A stretch of DNA of 64,000 nt from Phymatolithon calcareum (lineage: Eukaryota > Rhodophyta > Florideophyceae > Hapalidiales). The notes beneath the pieces are model-generated. The model saw nothing but the letters and a program-made list of their open reading frames with translations, ran no database searches and was not told where the DNA came from. Position numbers and translations under genes: made by a program. The DNA lies in assembly GCA_977006965.1 (NCBI GenBank), contig OZ345352.1:806001-870000 (forward strand), read 5' to 3'. Shown here one piece after another: positions 21,501 to 30,837 of the stretch (positions are counted from its first letter, which is position 1; every line of letters begins with the position of its first letter).

Positions 21501-23361
21501 GCTTGCTTCTGCCACCTATTCCTTTTAAGGGTCTCACTTCGGATTTCTCAATACGCAATGGCACCTGAAACTCAGTGCAATAAATCCTGTATTGCGAGTA
21601 GGACATCACTGATGATCGATTGGCACACGTGTCGATGAACAACCCTTGAAAAGTATTTGTCTCTCCACGGGCAAGATCAGTGTACATGGCCGAGATATCT
21701 GATTTTAGATCCTCGGAAAACGTCCTGCCATGCACAAAAGCTGCGTTTGCTAGGTGCATTTCAACCAGAACATCTGATCGTTCTCCACATTCAGCATAGC
21801 TGACCTCGTGCTCCCCTTCACCACAGCTCGATCCAGACGAACCTTCATCCTCATCTGATGCACCACCATCATCATGACCATCCATTGCTCCCATCTCGTG
21901 CACGACCATAATCAGGTCGTCAATGCTTACCATGGCCTTTGGGTACTTCTTTTTCAGCTTATTGATCGCCGTGGAAACGTCTTCTTTAGAATGATAGTCT
22001 CTGGCTCTGTGGTTTTTGTTGCATACGAAACATCCCTTATGACCTGCTAGCCATCTCGACAGTGATCGTCTTTTCTGGAAACCTTTCATATTCTTTCGAG
22101 CTTCACCACCAAATTGGTTCCCGATAGTGAAATGAGCAAGGTCATCACCGTGTGTAGTAGCAAATGATCCAGCAGAGCTTTTCTCACTTGACAGAAAGGT
22201 AGCAATACGGTTCTGTGCGTCAGCAGAAGTTTTTGGAACTCGCTCCCTCATAGATTGCTGTATTTGTCCTGTGTCGGAAGCGATGATGATTTGGTCACGA
22301 AGGAACTCATCCTTTCTATAGCTCTCTGTCAACTGTCGCTGTAATTGAGATAGCCTTGTCACAACCTTCCGAAATACCTGGAGCTCGCTTTGCTCTGGAT
22401 TATCCCTCATCTCTGATGACAAACGTATGGATTGCCACAAAATCAGAGTTCGATTTCGTTGCTCAGGGGTCATGTAATGATCGATGAATCTCTGTGAGAT
22501 AGCTTCATATGAATCTCCTTGCTTCGTTGTAGTCATAAAGAAGTTCAGAGCATCGTCTTTGAGCATTACTGGAATTCCTTCAGCTTTTTCGCCTTCAGAC
22601 AAATTGCACATACGAGACATGATGTCGTAAAGCTCGAGAGAAGAGTTCAAATCTTCATCGAATGCGCCAGAAAATTGCTTTCTGCCTTGGTACGCTCTCA
22701 TTAATCCCGTGATTCCGCTAGACTTTGGCGGTCTATTGTTCTCCTCTCTGTTGCGTTCATCTTCCATGTGCTGTGCATCTTGATAATGAACTGCTGTATC
22801 CGCCGGAAAACTGATACCGCCGTCATTTTCTCCGTGTTGTGTAGTATCTTCTTGTCTAGTGTTTTCCTCCACATTAGATTGACAGGGAATGGTAATACCA
22901 CTGTTTTCATTGTTTGTAGACTCCTCTTCAGGAACGTGATGTGCCGGGGGAGCAATGGGTATACGTAATGGTATAGGTTCTGCACTGCTGCTTGTTCCAA
23001 TAGGTATATGCCTCTCTCTCTGTAAGCAATCGAGTAAACCACGAGCTCGCGGAAATCCTCTCTGTTTCTTGACAAACACATTTCCTCTGATGAGCAGATC
23101 GACCCATTCTTTCATTGCACCTTTAGGAATATGCGGTATAGTGTGTTCACGAAACGTCGAAGTAAAATCGATCCAAAGATCTTCACCTTCTTGATTTGAT
23201 CTTTTAAACACATCAAGCATCTCAGCGGAATAGTTGATCACCTTTTCTGCATATTTCCGCTTTTCATCAACTGTTGAACCTTCCGGTAGAGCCTCAGGGT
23301 CTCCAATATCATCCACAGATGCGGCACGAATGTCCGGATCAGGATTCAATTCTTCCTGCAT
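18562..23361 (-). CDS. Copia gag-pol polyprotein, intact
   Basis: 1599 residues in Copia order. Gag carries a zinc-knuckle-like CFVCNKNHRARDYH near residue 443, with His in place of the usual last Cys and the inner His shifted by one. Protease: LFIDTCANRSS near 575, so the catalytic D-T-G reads D-T-C. Integrase: HHCC (LHRTFGHP ... CVTC) from about 706, then the catalytic D (AVDIMYI), D (RVDQGSQF) and E (SHVERYHG), the last two with 35 residues between them. Reverse transcriptase from about 1127, with LQVDDSYG as the YVDD box. RNase H has D (FTDASFAN, about 1423), E (MAAEVHAL) and D (IVDSRTLF). The ORF encodes all enzymes for reverse transcription and integration. With no stop and identical LTRs it is potentially active. 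Confidence 0.95.
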   Translation of the reverse strand: MQEELNPDPDIRAASVDDIGDPEALPEGSTVDEKRKYAEKVINYSAEMLDVFKRSNQEGEDLWIDFTSTFREHTIPHIPKGAMKEWVDLLIRGNVFVKKQRGFPRARGLLDCLQRERHIPIGTSSSAEPIPLRIPIAPPAHHVPEEESTNNENSGITIPCQSNVEENTRQEDTTQHGENDGGISFPADTAVHYQDAQHMEDERNREENNRPPKSSGITGLMRAYQGRKQFSGAFDEDLNSSLELYDIMSRMCNLSEGEKAEGIPVMLKDDALNFFMTTTKQGDSYEAISQRFIDHYMTPEQRNRTLILWQSIRLSSEMRDNPEQSELQVFRKVVTRLSQLQRQLTESYRKDEFLRDQIIIASDTGQIQQSMRERVPKTSADAQNRIATFLSSEKSSAGSFATTHGDDLAHFTIGNQFGGEARKNMKGFQKRRSLSRWLAGHKGCFVCNKNHRARDYHSKEDVSTAINKLKKKYPKAMVSIDDLIMVVHEMGAMDGHDDGGASDEDEGSSGSSCGEGEHEVSYAECGERSDVLVEMHLANAAFVHGRTFSEDLKSDISAMYTDLARGETNTFQGLFIDTCANRSSVMSYSQYRIYCTEFQVPLRIEKSEVRPLKGIGGRSKPIGTANIPVPFRDLNLVIDIRFQIVKDNVPSLLCMKDMLDNGLDISILDCEIRYKHLAQPLELRNYFLIHKWKRGDMAFSLYTECELKKLHRTFGHPSVSALTNVLKRARPEEMNKSVQDNLMEIAKSCVTCTVHASRPKRFKLTVGTDDLRFNHTVAVDIMYISKRPILHVVDEATHFAAAQFLKKVSSEKVWKALTRCWSQIYLGPPDFLRVDQGSQFISKEFIDSADADGITVLQAPIESPSTMSHVERYHGPLRSAYVKIRSSLPRSDTDAECLQMAVKSVNDTIGPEGLCPTLLVYGAIPRPARRTPADTQLARARAIEEGMKAVRKEQAKRRVSFGLKTVGGPKGIDQSAELRKLPAGSPVLVYRTNSKRWEGPFPFITIDGETVTVQLPSGRKIFRSNVVKPMVESKMDDTGQIPSENSTVNIAYKAESMQNEDTHSAMLAYACLQLALLADLDDEHGVFETVEMTPTDDHDFVEARKKELQGLIDGKTFKVVDVSSVPEGTRIFGSKWVDALKTVDDKTFEKSRLVAQNYRDEGATTISTKSPTVSRLGMRIAVALAAMFPLHSPYLRDISQAYTQSETFIERPIYLKPPKEMDLPARKVLQVIRPLYGIPESGLHWFLTYIRHHKERLSMKATKFDPCVLYKRDETGLIGLTTLQVDDSYGIGTHEFLDDEARQASNFKSKPRTVMKPGDQSDFNGSTIKLSTGNVHELIQSGKLRSMKSAETQPEFVSTRAKAQYIGCCTRPDICAAVQLLASNTEDPSSSNYKSLRDVVDRCHSTADQGLRFVPLDTETLRLVLFTDASFANAGNMKSQIGFVLVLADGNNRANIIHYGSSRCKRVTRSVMAAEVHALIFGFDNAFVAKQMLQEILGKDIPIDGIVDSRTLFNIVAKNSSTLEKRLQIDVHALRESHDKGELRYLAWAPGVENVADGLTKGLVKDSHPLWKLMTTNKLDVTPQGWIEGSRFQKERDEI

Positions 23362-23418
23362 AGTGCCTAGCGATATCCGTTCCTTGCAGCTGCAATATTA
23401 ATATGGAACAGTTATAAC

Positions 23419-24088
23419 TGTCACTTCGCACTATTAAATTGTCCTTGAATTGGACAGTCAGGTCAGGGTTGGATAATCAGGAGATTATAGTGATTCAACC
23501 CTTTGTATCATTGACCTCTTGATACCGAAGTTGCCAAGCTTTCTCAAATGAGCGAGATGACTTATTCGTGCATCAGCCTGATATCAATCAAAGTCAAGCT
23601 TTCCCTTGGCGAGATGACTTGATGAAGTCAGCAATTGTCGTCCTTTGATTCACAGCCCTAAGGTAGGATCAAAAGAGGATAATAGGTTCCACGATTGTAG
23701 TGCCTGAATGGTCTATGAATCAGTAGCTGCGTCCACGACGAGTGGTACGCGCTGTCTCCAGCGATCGGTTTCTGCCGCACTAGCTTGCGCTAGAATTTGA
23801 CGTGTGGTTATTCGTTCTTGTTCTTGATGCTTGAGTTCCTTCTCAGTGAGGAACTCCTAGCTAGCTTTTATACCATTTCTGCTACACTAATTTCGTCACC
23901 CAACTTAGGTTACTATTTGCGTTCCTATTGAACACGAAAGTAAACTATCCACGAAATCAGTCGAATAATTGCTACTGCAATACACGCAATAAGTCTTGCG
24001 TGCATTGTATATGACCAGGCCTTCTACGTCGCACTGGTCCACGTTGAATACTACTAACACGCTCTAGTCCCCATGCATAGTCTCGACA
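23419..24088 (-). repeat. 5' LTR of the Copia element
   Basis: 670 bp, precedes gag-pol on the minus strand and would contain its promoter. The right boundary is followed by the GCGAT duplication. Confidence 0.95.
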
Positions 24089-24093
24089 GCGAT

Positions 24094-24765
24094 ACGGTCA
24101 GACTCATCGCTGGAAAGGGTCAAAGCAATATTAACCAGGTCGGATCCGTGGTTTAAAATCCGCATCCTCCGTTAATATTAACAGTCAGCTGTAGCGTGAG
24201 AGTTCATCGAGAACGGCGCTGCGAAAAATGCTAGACGCCCGTGAAAGAAGAGTGGTCATTCCCTCTCCAACTATACCTAGCGTTCATACTTGTGTGCTTA
24301 ATACAAGCAACCACCAATCTCTAGTGCTGTCTTACATCCAGATCTCTCCTGGGAAAAGGAGCATTGCATATGTACTGGAATTGAGAAGCGCAATGGCAGA
24401 GGCAATAATCTGCTGAAGAGGAGATTCGCGATGGAATAGATTGACTGCCGTCAATGGGCACAATGTGGCTGTTGTTGGCAACCATTCTCAGACAAATACC
24501 AGAATTTACAAAGCAATTCGCTATATTACAGTTCAATAGAGCTACCAGGAACACTGTTAAATTCACCACAGAAAATAAGTGCACAATGTGCACTTCTCTG
24601 AGGAACAGTGGTGACCTTGTGGCGACTATATATTGCCATGCCCTTCACACCCAACATCATCCAACTTCACCAACCCCTCAAGGAGAAGCACCTTGAGAGA
24701 AAGAGGTACTTTCTCTTAATCTAAGTTGTCCCTACAAGGCCGACAGCGACATCTTGAGACAAGGT
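24094..24765. other. No gene; flank of the Copia insertion
   Basis: Contains a short inverted repeat of AATATTAAC/GTTAATATT around 24128-24182. Small frames have no recognisable product. The region probably includes the promoter of the RRM gene. Confidence 0.4.
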
Positions 24766-25050
24766 ATGGTACAGCAACCTGAGAGGCCCGTTCTGAGGCT
24801 TACAAATATCTCAAGCGGCACTACGTACGAGTCTATTCATGCCCACTTCACGTTCAGGCATAATGGAGAAACAGTGTCACCAATGTGGGTGAGCCTTGTG
24901 CAAGACTTCCGATCCCCGTCGTCCGACTATTCTTTTGTGGAGTACGCCAGCCAACCCGCACAAGACCAAGCCGCGTTGCGTTTCAATGGATCGACTTTGG
25001 ATGGAACGCAGATTGTTGTTACTCAAATCAACATTGAGGCTCTCGAGTAG
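24766..25050 (+). CDS. Small single-RRM protein
   Basis: The ATG at 24766 gives a 94-residue protein that is essentially one RNA recognition motif. RNP2 is VLRLTNI near residues 9-15 and RNP1 is DYSFVEYAS near 53-61, both in the expected positions. They are followed by FNGSTLDGTQIVV, the typical beta-4 region. RNP1 has SFVEY where the commonest form is GFAFV; an aromatic is kept at the key position. It would bind RNA or a protein partner. With no other domain, its target cannot be guessed. An upstream exon is possible. The tRNA-like sequence starts 11 bp after the stop. Confidence 0.7.
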   Translation: MVQQPERPVLRLTNISSGTTYESIHAHFTFRHNGETVSPMWVSLVQDFRSPSSDYSFVEYASQPAQDQAALRFNGSTLDGTQIVVTQINIEALE

Positions 25051-25061
25051 GCGCAATGGGA

Positions 25062-25155
25062 GTTTCCACCTGGTCAAGTGGTAAAACTGATCCGGGGGAT
25101 GCGCATCAAAGATGTGATCAAGAGAATGTTCTGGGTTCGAATCTTAGGTGGGCCA
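25062..25155 (+). tRNA. tRNA-like sequence (degenerate, class II-like)
   Basis: Contains an A-box-like TGGTCAAGTGG (25071-25081) and a B-box GGTTCGAATC (25134-25143). The T arm folds as CTGGG-TTCGAAT-CTTAG. A D arm GGTC...GATC also forms. The acceptor stem pairs over only five of seven positions, and the anticodon loop is not clean (T33 missing in the best fold). Length of about 94 nt would suit a Leu/Ser type with a long variable arm or an intron. I cannot name the anticodon. It may be a tRNA pseudogene or a pol III promoter relic. Confidence 0.4.
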
Positions 25156-25274
25156 GTTTATCGTGAAGAGTCCGACGCAGTTTTCTCCTACGGGTTTTTC
25201 TGTCGTCAACACGGAGGGATTACTGTGCAGCAAACGTGAAAAGAAAACAAGGGATGCGGTGAAGAAAAGAGTCC

Positions 25275-25490
25275 AAATGTTCTGGCATCCACGTGGACTC
25301 GCGGATCGTGGAACCACCGCGTTTGCTCCTGGTGGAATCGAATCGTATTGCGAGCGTCAAGCAGAGAAGAAGGAGTGCTTTCCTAATTACGTAGCAGAAA
25401 TAACGCCCTGCCGTAATCTAAGTAGAAGATAATTCAGCAATAAAGCACTGCCCTGCGAGCCTCCTTGGGGAGAAAGAAGTTTACGCTACC
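25275..25490. repeat. Dispersed repeat family R2, copy 2
   Basis: Shares the CATCCACGTGGAC / GTCCACGTGGACC core, the GGAGTGCTTT word and the downstream AATAAAGCACTGCCCTGCGAG stretch with 46335-46850, in the same order and orientation. The open frame here (to 25432) encodes a basic, protein-like run but has no known motif. Confidence 0.45.
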
Positions 25491-26389
25491 AGTACCGGTC
25501 TAGTGCCACAATTCTGTAAGCGAAGAGGAAGCACCAACATTCACGAAATGTCCCGGTTTCAAGCTTCCTGTTCATGGTGTCAAAGTATGTGTTAGTAAAA
25601 TCGAAAAATGAAGGTTGAAATGGTCGAGATCTATATTACAGCCCACCTCTAGCTTTTTCTGTTGCCGAATGAGCCTGCAATCTACTTTACTTGCTTTTAC
25701 TAGAATTTCGGAAAGGGCTCAGCATTTAGAATGCATAAAAAGAAAGGTCGGGGTGTGACTTAGATGATTTGTCCAAAAAGCTTCACTCGACATGGACCTG
25801 AAAATTGGTCACTACGTGGTACACTCAACAGATTGGCCATGACCCTCTAACTTTAATATGTTGGGGCTTGCTGCCGTCAAAGTTTGCGCCATGAAAACTG
25901 CCGGATGCCAGTCGTCTGGAACACGTCGCGTTTTTAGAAATCTTTGAGTATGCCCTATTCAGGAATGGTCTTAAACTTCGGAATCACCTCAAGCTTATAT
26001 TGCTCGGGTTTACTTGGCTTTATTTCATGCCTTTAGAATTCCTCTTGAGCCACGTTAGTCCCTACCATGCCCTGAAGTCGGTGAGCAGTCAATTCTAGTC
26101 TTTTTTCATCCGAACAAGTCTGATTTTTTTGAATTTGAAATTTATTTAACACCCTGAAAACAATCATGAGATTGCACGGGATATTAATTTCAGCTGCTAC
26201 TTTTCTTTGTAGCTCCGTTAATGTGCCCAAACGCAAATAATCTGATTTCAGTTCTAGCATCTCATCCCTCCGAACCGTGGAACACACACTATAAGAAGTT
26301 CTCCCTCGGACAGAACCAATTTTGTCGGAGGCTCAGGATCACAGTTGTATTCTATCGAATGTTCTATTCAAAGTCGTCGTAGAGGACGA
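25491..26389. other. No firmly supported gene
   Basis: A minus-strand frame at 26287-26033 encodes a helical stretch including VLNKFQIQKNQ. Related words (FCKFQIQKN, FNKLYIRKT) are found on the plus strand at about 35450 and 31980. This is likely a dispersed coding repeat. Nothing else is recognised. Confidence 0.35.
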
Positions 26390-26613
26390 CGTTGAAGAAT
26401 AGTAAATGGTCGAGTGCTTTCGCGACCAGATTAGTCTCCTCTTTGGTTAGTCGGTATCTTTTCAGGCACTCCTCGAGACTGTTCATGAGGACTGGAACGA
26501 TATCACTGATTATTCTTTGATGAAGTGTGGTACTCAATGGAGGAAAACGGACCGAATGTCCATTTTACCGCGAATTGGCTGTGTCGTCCTCTCAGAAGTC
26601 TTATGATCGCCGG
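26390..26613 (-). pseudogene. Fragment of an unknown repeated protein (paralogue of 34824-35258)
   Basis: On the minus strand a protein-like run includes SPAIIRLLRGRHSQFAVKW, later RYRLTKEETNLVAKALDH and a final YDDFE before a stop. The same sequence family, in the same order, is on the plus strand at 34824-35258 (TPAIIRPPKTRHRQLAVK ... LTKEEINIAQKALDK ... YDDME). Function unknown. Being dispersed suggests it belongs to a mobile element or a multicopy gene family. SINE-1 is inserted at its upstream side. Confidence 0.5.
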
Positions 26614-26629
26614 AGATGACCTGAGAAGA

Positions 26630-26894
26630 AGAAGAAGAAGAAGAAGTGGAGATTTTTATTATAGTGTTACCAACGCATCTGCAGACGCTTGGGGCAACAC
26701 TTCTGATGAGCCACGAGGACTCAACTCAGAGCCCAGAGGCTCCATTTCGCATAAAAACGGCGATAGTCAGCAAAATTAGAAAACCTACCTCTGATCTCAA
26801 CGGAGAGATCTCGAGGGGGAAAATCATTTCACTTCAATGGCCACGCAGAGCATCGTATCGTGTGAACGTGCGGAAAGGAAAATTTTATGACGTC
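26630..26894 (-). mobile_element. SINE-1 copy, longest (265 bp), 16-bp target duplication
   Basis: Perfect duplications AGATGACCTGAGAAGA at 26614-26629 and 26895-26910 define the insertion. On the minus strand it starts TGACGTCATAAAATTTTCC. It runs through GATCAGAGGTAGGTTTT, GAGTCCTCGTGGCTCATC and GCAGATGCGTTGGTAAC. It ends ATAATAAAAATCTCCAC followed by a (TTC)n tail, partly within the target duplication. No ORF on its own sense strand and no clear tRNA-type A/B boxes. I treat this as the reference copy of the family. Confidence 0.9.
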
Positions 26895-26938
26895 AGATGA
26901 CCTGAGAAGATCCCAAGGAATCTACTCCAAGACAAATT

Positions 26939-27055
26939 CCTCGTATTTCATTTCATTAATACAACCAGCTTGAAATAAGCCAGTGCCGTCTCGAAAATGT
27001 CGTGATGTAACATTGCCGATATGTTGCGACCCACCCATTTCAATTCCTCAACTTC
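26939..27055 (-). repeat. Second copy of the RNase H-like retroelement block
   Basis: The sequence from CTCGTATTTCATTTCA to CCCATTTCAATTCCTC matches 4312-4430 closely, over about 110 bp. It contains the same minus-strand coding block that lies upstream of the RNase H core at 4 kb. It lacks the RNase H core itself. Confidence 0.65.
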
Positions 27056-27289
27056 TCTTAGCTCCCTCGGACGGTCGCAGAAACCTTTTTCTTGTTCTGG
27101 CTCGATCCACTAAAATGTTGATGCTAATTCTATAGTTCGATACCATCAAAGGTTTCGAAATATTTAGAATCATCCAAAAAGTACTCGCTTCAGCTTGTCA
27201 GCGGACGAGTAGCAACGTCTCGTTCAAAAATAGAATCGTGGAGGACTATTCAGGAATATCGGCGGAAATACAAGCTGAAGGCGATTCTG

Positions 27290-27470
27290 GTCAATCCAAT
27301 TTGGAGCAAGAAAGAGGAGCATAAATTGAAGCCATTCTACTGCCAACGGAACGAGCTTTGTATATCAATTCAGTAAACAAGCACTGTACTGCACGCGATA
27401 GTAATGTGCCGACGTTTCTGAATTTGGAACAAGTGGTACCTCGCAAATAAAATTACCAATTCCGAAAACT
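27290..27470 (+). repeat. Weak LINE-A 3'-end relic
   Basis: Ends with GTGCCGACGTTTCTG ... CAAGTGGTACC, a diverged version of the LINE-A 3' end (GCCGACTTTCCTC ... CATGGTACC). The coding part is not recognisable. Listed with low confidence. Confidence 0.3.
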
Positions 27471-28064
27471 ATTCCATACTTTTCGCGATAATTCCGACAT
27501 TTTTTATTGGTAACCCTGATACCAGGGGAAAGTTAGCTTTCCCCTGCTAATACTGACATCGCCTATGCGCATCGGGTAGAAATCAAGCTTTGAATTGTCA
27601 TCACGTTGATGTGCACAACCAGGCTTTCGACGACTCGGTGCTACAGCGTCATGCTTCGGTGATCCCTCGTTTGTGGTATGGTTCCCGGAGACTGCTGCTG
27701 TTAGTGGAGCACCGGGTCGATCCATTAAAGGAATGGGCCTCACCTCTTCTCGTACAATGGATATGCAAGAATTGGCAACGAGCCAAGCATTGAAGGTACA
27801 TCGAGTGGAAACTGCTCTGCCGTCTTGCGCCACGCTGGATCAATCCACCCTGACCAACAAATTTCCCCGCCTTCTCGACTAATTTTGTCAATATGCGCTT
27901 CGAAAATCATGAAGCGCAATTGATCCACTTCTGACGGAAGGCAGACACCCAAACGCGCCCGATGAAATTCGCAAGAGGAAGGAACAGTAGGCATTTGGGA
28001 GATAACTGTTATTTTCCAGGAAATCGAATTATAGTTGCGCTACACTTAACGTCAAACTTAAAAA
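27471..28064. other. No firmly supported gene
   Basis: Minus-strand frames 27833-27504 and 27994-27740 overlap and have no motif. They lie downstream of the kinase fragment at 28065-28270 and could be its further decayed continuation, but I cannot align them. Confidence 0.3.
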
Positions 28065-28270
28065 TCAAAACGCAGTTAGCCGAGGTGGAACATCGGACAT
28101 TGGAATTGCCATACCCTTATTCGCTTCGCCCTTTCGCAACGTACTCCCAAGCTCAACGTCCTCAATCACCACCAAAAAGTTCGTCGATGTTCCTGCCTGC
28201 TTTATCAACGCGTAGGAGGCTTCGAGGTTGGCGAGTTTGATGCCACTTGAGCTCGAGGCGTCCATGCAGC
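28065..28270 (-). pseudogene. Decayed partial duplicate of the neighbouring kinase
   Basis: The minus-strand frame contains VELGSTLRKGEANKG, followed by a diverged serine/methionine run. This corresponds to LGLGSTLRKGGANNSS in the kinase at 28376-30411. Flanking residues (KLANLEASYALIKQAGTST) fit the kinase segment between HRDLKTANV and the DLG motif, badly eroded. Catalytic HRD and DLG are lost. This is a fragment of a tandem duplication lying just past the 3' end of the parent gene, same strand. Confidence 0.6.
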
Positions 28271-28375
28271 CGCTGAAAAAAACCTATTCCTTCTTCTTAG
28301 TTACAACGCAATCGGATTAAGCCGTAATTTAGGGCATTACTGTGCTAACGGTAATCGAAAATCACAAACAAGCCT

Positions 28376-30411
28376 TCAGCGTACCCGTCGCGCCCGTTGT
28401 GAGAACGACATCGCACTTGCCATGCCTTTACTCTGCACTGTTTTCCAAAACCTGAGAAATTCCCCCAACTTAATATCGCCACTCGAGTCCTCGTCAATCG
28501 CATTGAACATGCCGTACATATCCGCCGGAGGCACATTCGGCGCATATCGCTGCAAGAATTGCACAAACTCGCCAAAGTTGAGCCGGTTATTCCCATCACT
28601 ATCCAGAGCGTTGAAAATAGCCACCGGATCATTTCCCCGTAAATTGTCCACCACCTCCAGCATGCTCGGTCTTTCCGCCGGGTCCGCAGCCCAGCATTTC
28701 TGGATAAGCTTCTGTATATTCGCGCTCGCATGCCGCACTTGTCTCATATCCGGTCGCGCACCGGTGGATATCCGCACAAGCAGGTCAATCGGACCTGTTA
28801 ACTGGATGTGACTGTATGGTGCTTGCCCTGCGAGTAGCTCCCATAGAATGATTCCAAAAGCAAACACATCCGTCTTCTCGCTCCATTCCTGCCGTGTGAT
28901 CATCTCCGGAGCCATCCAGAAAACTGTACCCTTAATAGCGTCGGTCTGATTCGAGACGCCAGTGTTCGCAAACGTTGTCACCAGCGCATCCATACTCGTC
29001 ACCGACGAATTATTCGCACCTCCCTTTCGCAACGTACTTCCGAGTCCAAGATCGATAATTACCGGCGACAACTTGCCCGATGTTGATGACTTTTGCAGTA
29101 ATACATTGGCGGTCTTCAGGTCACGATGCACAATACCGCTTGCATGCAAATGCGCAATTCCATCAGCGAGCTCCGCCGCAATACGTCGCGCTTCTTTTTC
29201 TTCCATACGACCGTGCCGCTTAATGTAGTCGCTCATGTCGCCGGCACCTTCAATGAGACGGGTGACAAGGGCCGGTTTGGGGGTTTCGAAGAATTCGAGT
29301 ACTTCGATGACATTCCGATGCTCACGCATTTTGAGTAGCATTCGCAACTCTGTACGATACGTCTCACCCGCGCTTTCCGCATCGCCGGAGAATACCTTCA
29401 CCGCCACTTTTTTCCCGCTCTTGGTTACACCGGCATACACTTGCGCTTGCCCTGATTCTTGCAACGCGCGTGTGTATCGCATACCGGGGTAAGGACAGCG
29501 CGGTAGGCCCGTTGCCGCGCCGTCAGTGCTGCTGCCGCTGCTGCTGCTGCTGCTGGAAGAGTTTTTAGCTTCCATTTCGAGCTGTTTCCTTTGAACAGCC
29601 CTTTGGATCACCGGATGTAGTGGCTCGCCGTTAGGTACACGCGACGCGGTCATGATAACGCGAAGTTTACCCGAGCTGTCCTTGCCGAGTCGGAGGTAGT
29701 TATACTTCTTCCGAAGAAGCGCCAGAGCACAAAGGAAGATGGTGAGATCTACTCTGTCACCGGTTTCGAGGAAGTAAAGGATATCGATGAAGGCTTTGCA
29801 ATCCTCGCAGAAAAAATATCTGTTCTTGGTCGGTAATGAGAGACATATGCTGTAGGCTTGCTTGGAGAACGTGTGCGCCTCGACCACGAGGTCATCATCT
29901 TTGTCGAAGGATATGGACATGTGTGATATGACGTCGCCCTCCCTGTCCTTGATGTTTCCCTGGCCAGGGTTGACGAGGAAAGAGAGTCTGCCGTTTTCCA
30001 CCAGCGGGCCGTTCGTGGAGACGAACTTCGCCTCGAGGTCGGAGCAAAGCTTGAGGAATGATTCATTATCGATTTCCGTTCCGCGAGCGGCGATCTTCAT
30101 GCAATCTGCAAGCGCTTGGCATTCCTTCCACCCAAGTCGGGAACTGTCTCGCAAAACAACGACAAGGGCATAGCGGCTCGAATTGTTCTCGAAGTCGAAT
30201 ACAAAGTCTCTGTCTACAGTGGATGAATGTGTGGGCGATAATGTGAGTTGTTTGCGTGATGGTTTTTGCACGGTTTGCAGGAATGAATCTTACCTTTGTC
30301 CAAGTAGGCGCGGACCTTGCGGATTACGTTTTCGCCAAGCGCTGGAGGCTGCTGCTGCATATACTGCTCCTCCGCAGCGCGGTCGCGCGTAATGGCGCTT
30401 GGTAAAGGCAT
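28376..30411 (-). CDS. TKL-type protein kinase with C-terminal EF-hands (two exons)
   Basis: Exon 1 is 30411-30294 (ATG at 30411), the intron is 30293-30214 (80 nt, GTAAGA ... CTGTAG) and exon 2 is 30213-28376, giving 651 residues. The N-terminal ~260 residues have no recognised domain and end in a poly-Ser run. Kinase domain at about 280-540: VAVKVF lysine near 307, HRDLKTANV near 400, DLGLGS in place of DFG near 423, MAPEM near 471, then the SEKTDVFAFGIILWELL region. Two EF-hands follow: DSDGNNRLNFGEF near 575 and DEDSSGDIKLGEF near 611, both with full Ca-binding positions. It should be a cytosolic Ser/Thr kinase responsive to calcium. This resembles CDPKs in logic, but the catalytic domain is TKL-like. 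Confidence 0.88.
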
Positions 30412-30837
30412 TGTGCGTACTTAAACGCGAGAATCAAGCAGGGCGACGGCGAAGTGGCAATTTGGTCGAAGGGTTTCGTTTAAGGCGGAGAGGAAACGCT
30501 GGGACTGTAAATGACAATAGAGTATGATAATGAGAGAATGGGAGCTCTTACGTACTTGGTACGTTGTTGTCCACAATGAAGTGCCCAATCAAAATGGACG
30601 GAATGTATTGACAACAGGGCTTCACGTTCATAGGGATGATTACGCACTCCATGGACCATGGCCTTGTTGGTTCTCTCCAGCATGAGACCGATGCCCTGCT
30701 GGCCATGCCATGCTGTAAATCGTCACATAAATAATCAGTACCACTGTATGATACCGCTGTACCGTTTTTTAGTATTTCGAAAAAACAGTGAGTGTCCTAC
30801 GTATGATAGCGGAATAGATAACGGAATTGCGTACGCT
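30412..30837. other. 5' flank of the kinase gene
   Basis: No gene seen. Presumably holds the kinase promoter on the minus strand. Confidence 0.4.

Larger units (their letters stand above)
17863..24088 (-). mobile_element. Complete Ty1/Copia LTR retrotransposon, 6226 bp
   Basis: The element is bounded by 670-bp LTRs (17863-18532 and 23419-24088) that start TGTCACTTCG and end TCTCGACA as read on the plus strand. It is flanked by the 5-bp target duplication GCGAT (17858-17862 and 24089-24093). Reading the two LTRs base by base I find no difference, so insertion is very recent. One uninterrupted 1599-codon gag-pol frame lies between them on the minus strand. A purine-rich tract (AAAAAGAGAAAA) precedes the 3' LTR on the minus strand at about 18545-18556. 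I did not find a clear tRNA primer site beside the 5' LTR. Confidence 0.96.

Noticed and set aside
24754-24765. Upstream start (TTG) of the RRM frame
   Set aside because: Not an ATG. The first ATG, at 24766, leaves the RRM complete.
26646-26900. 84-codon open frame inside SINE-1
   Set aside because: It is antisense to the element and varies with truncation, so it is not a gene.
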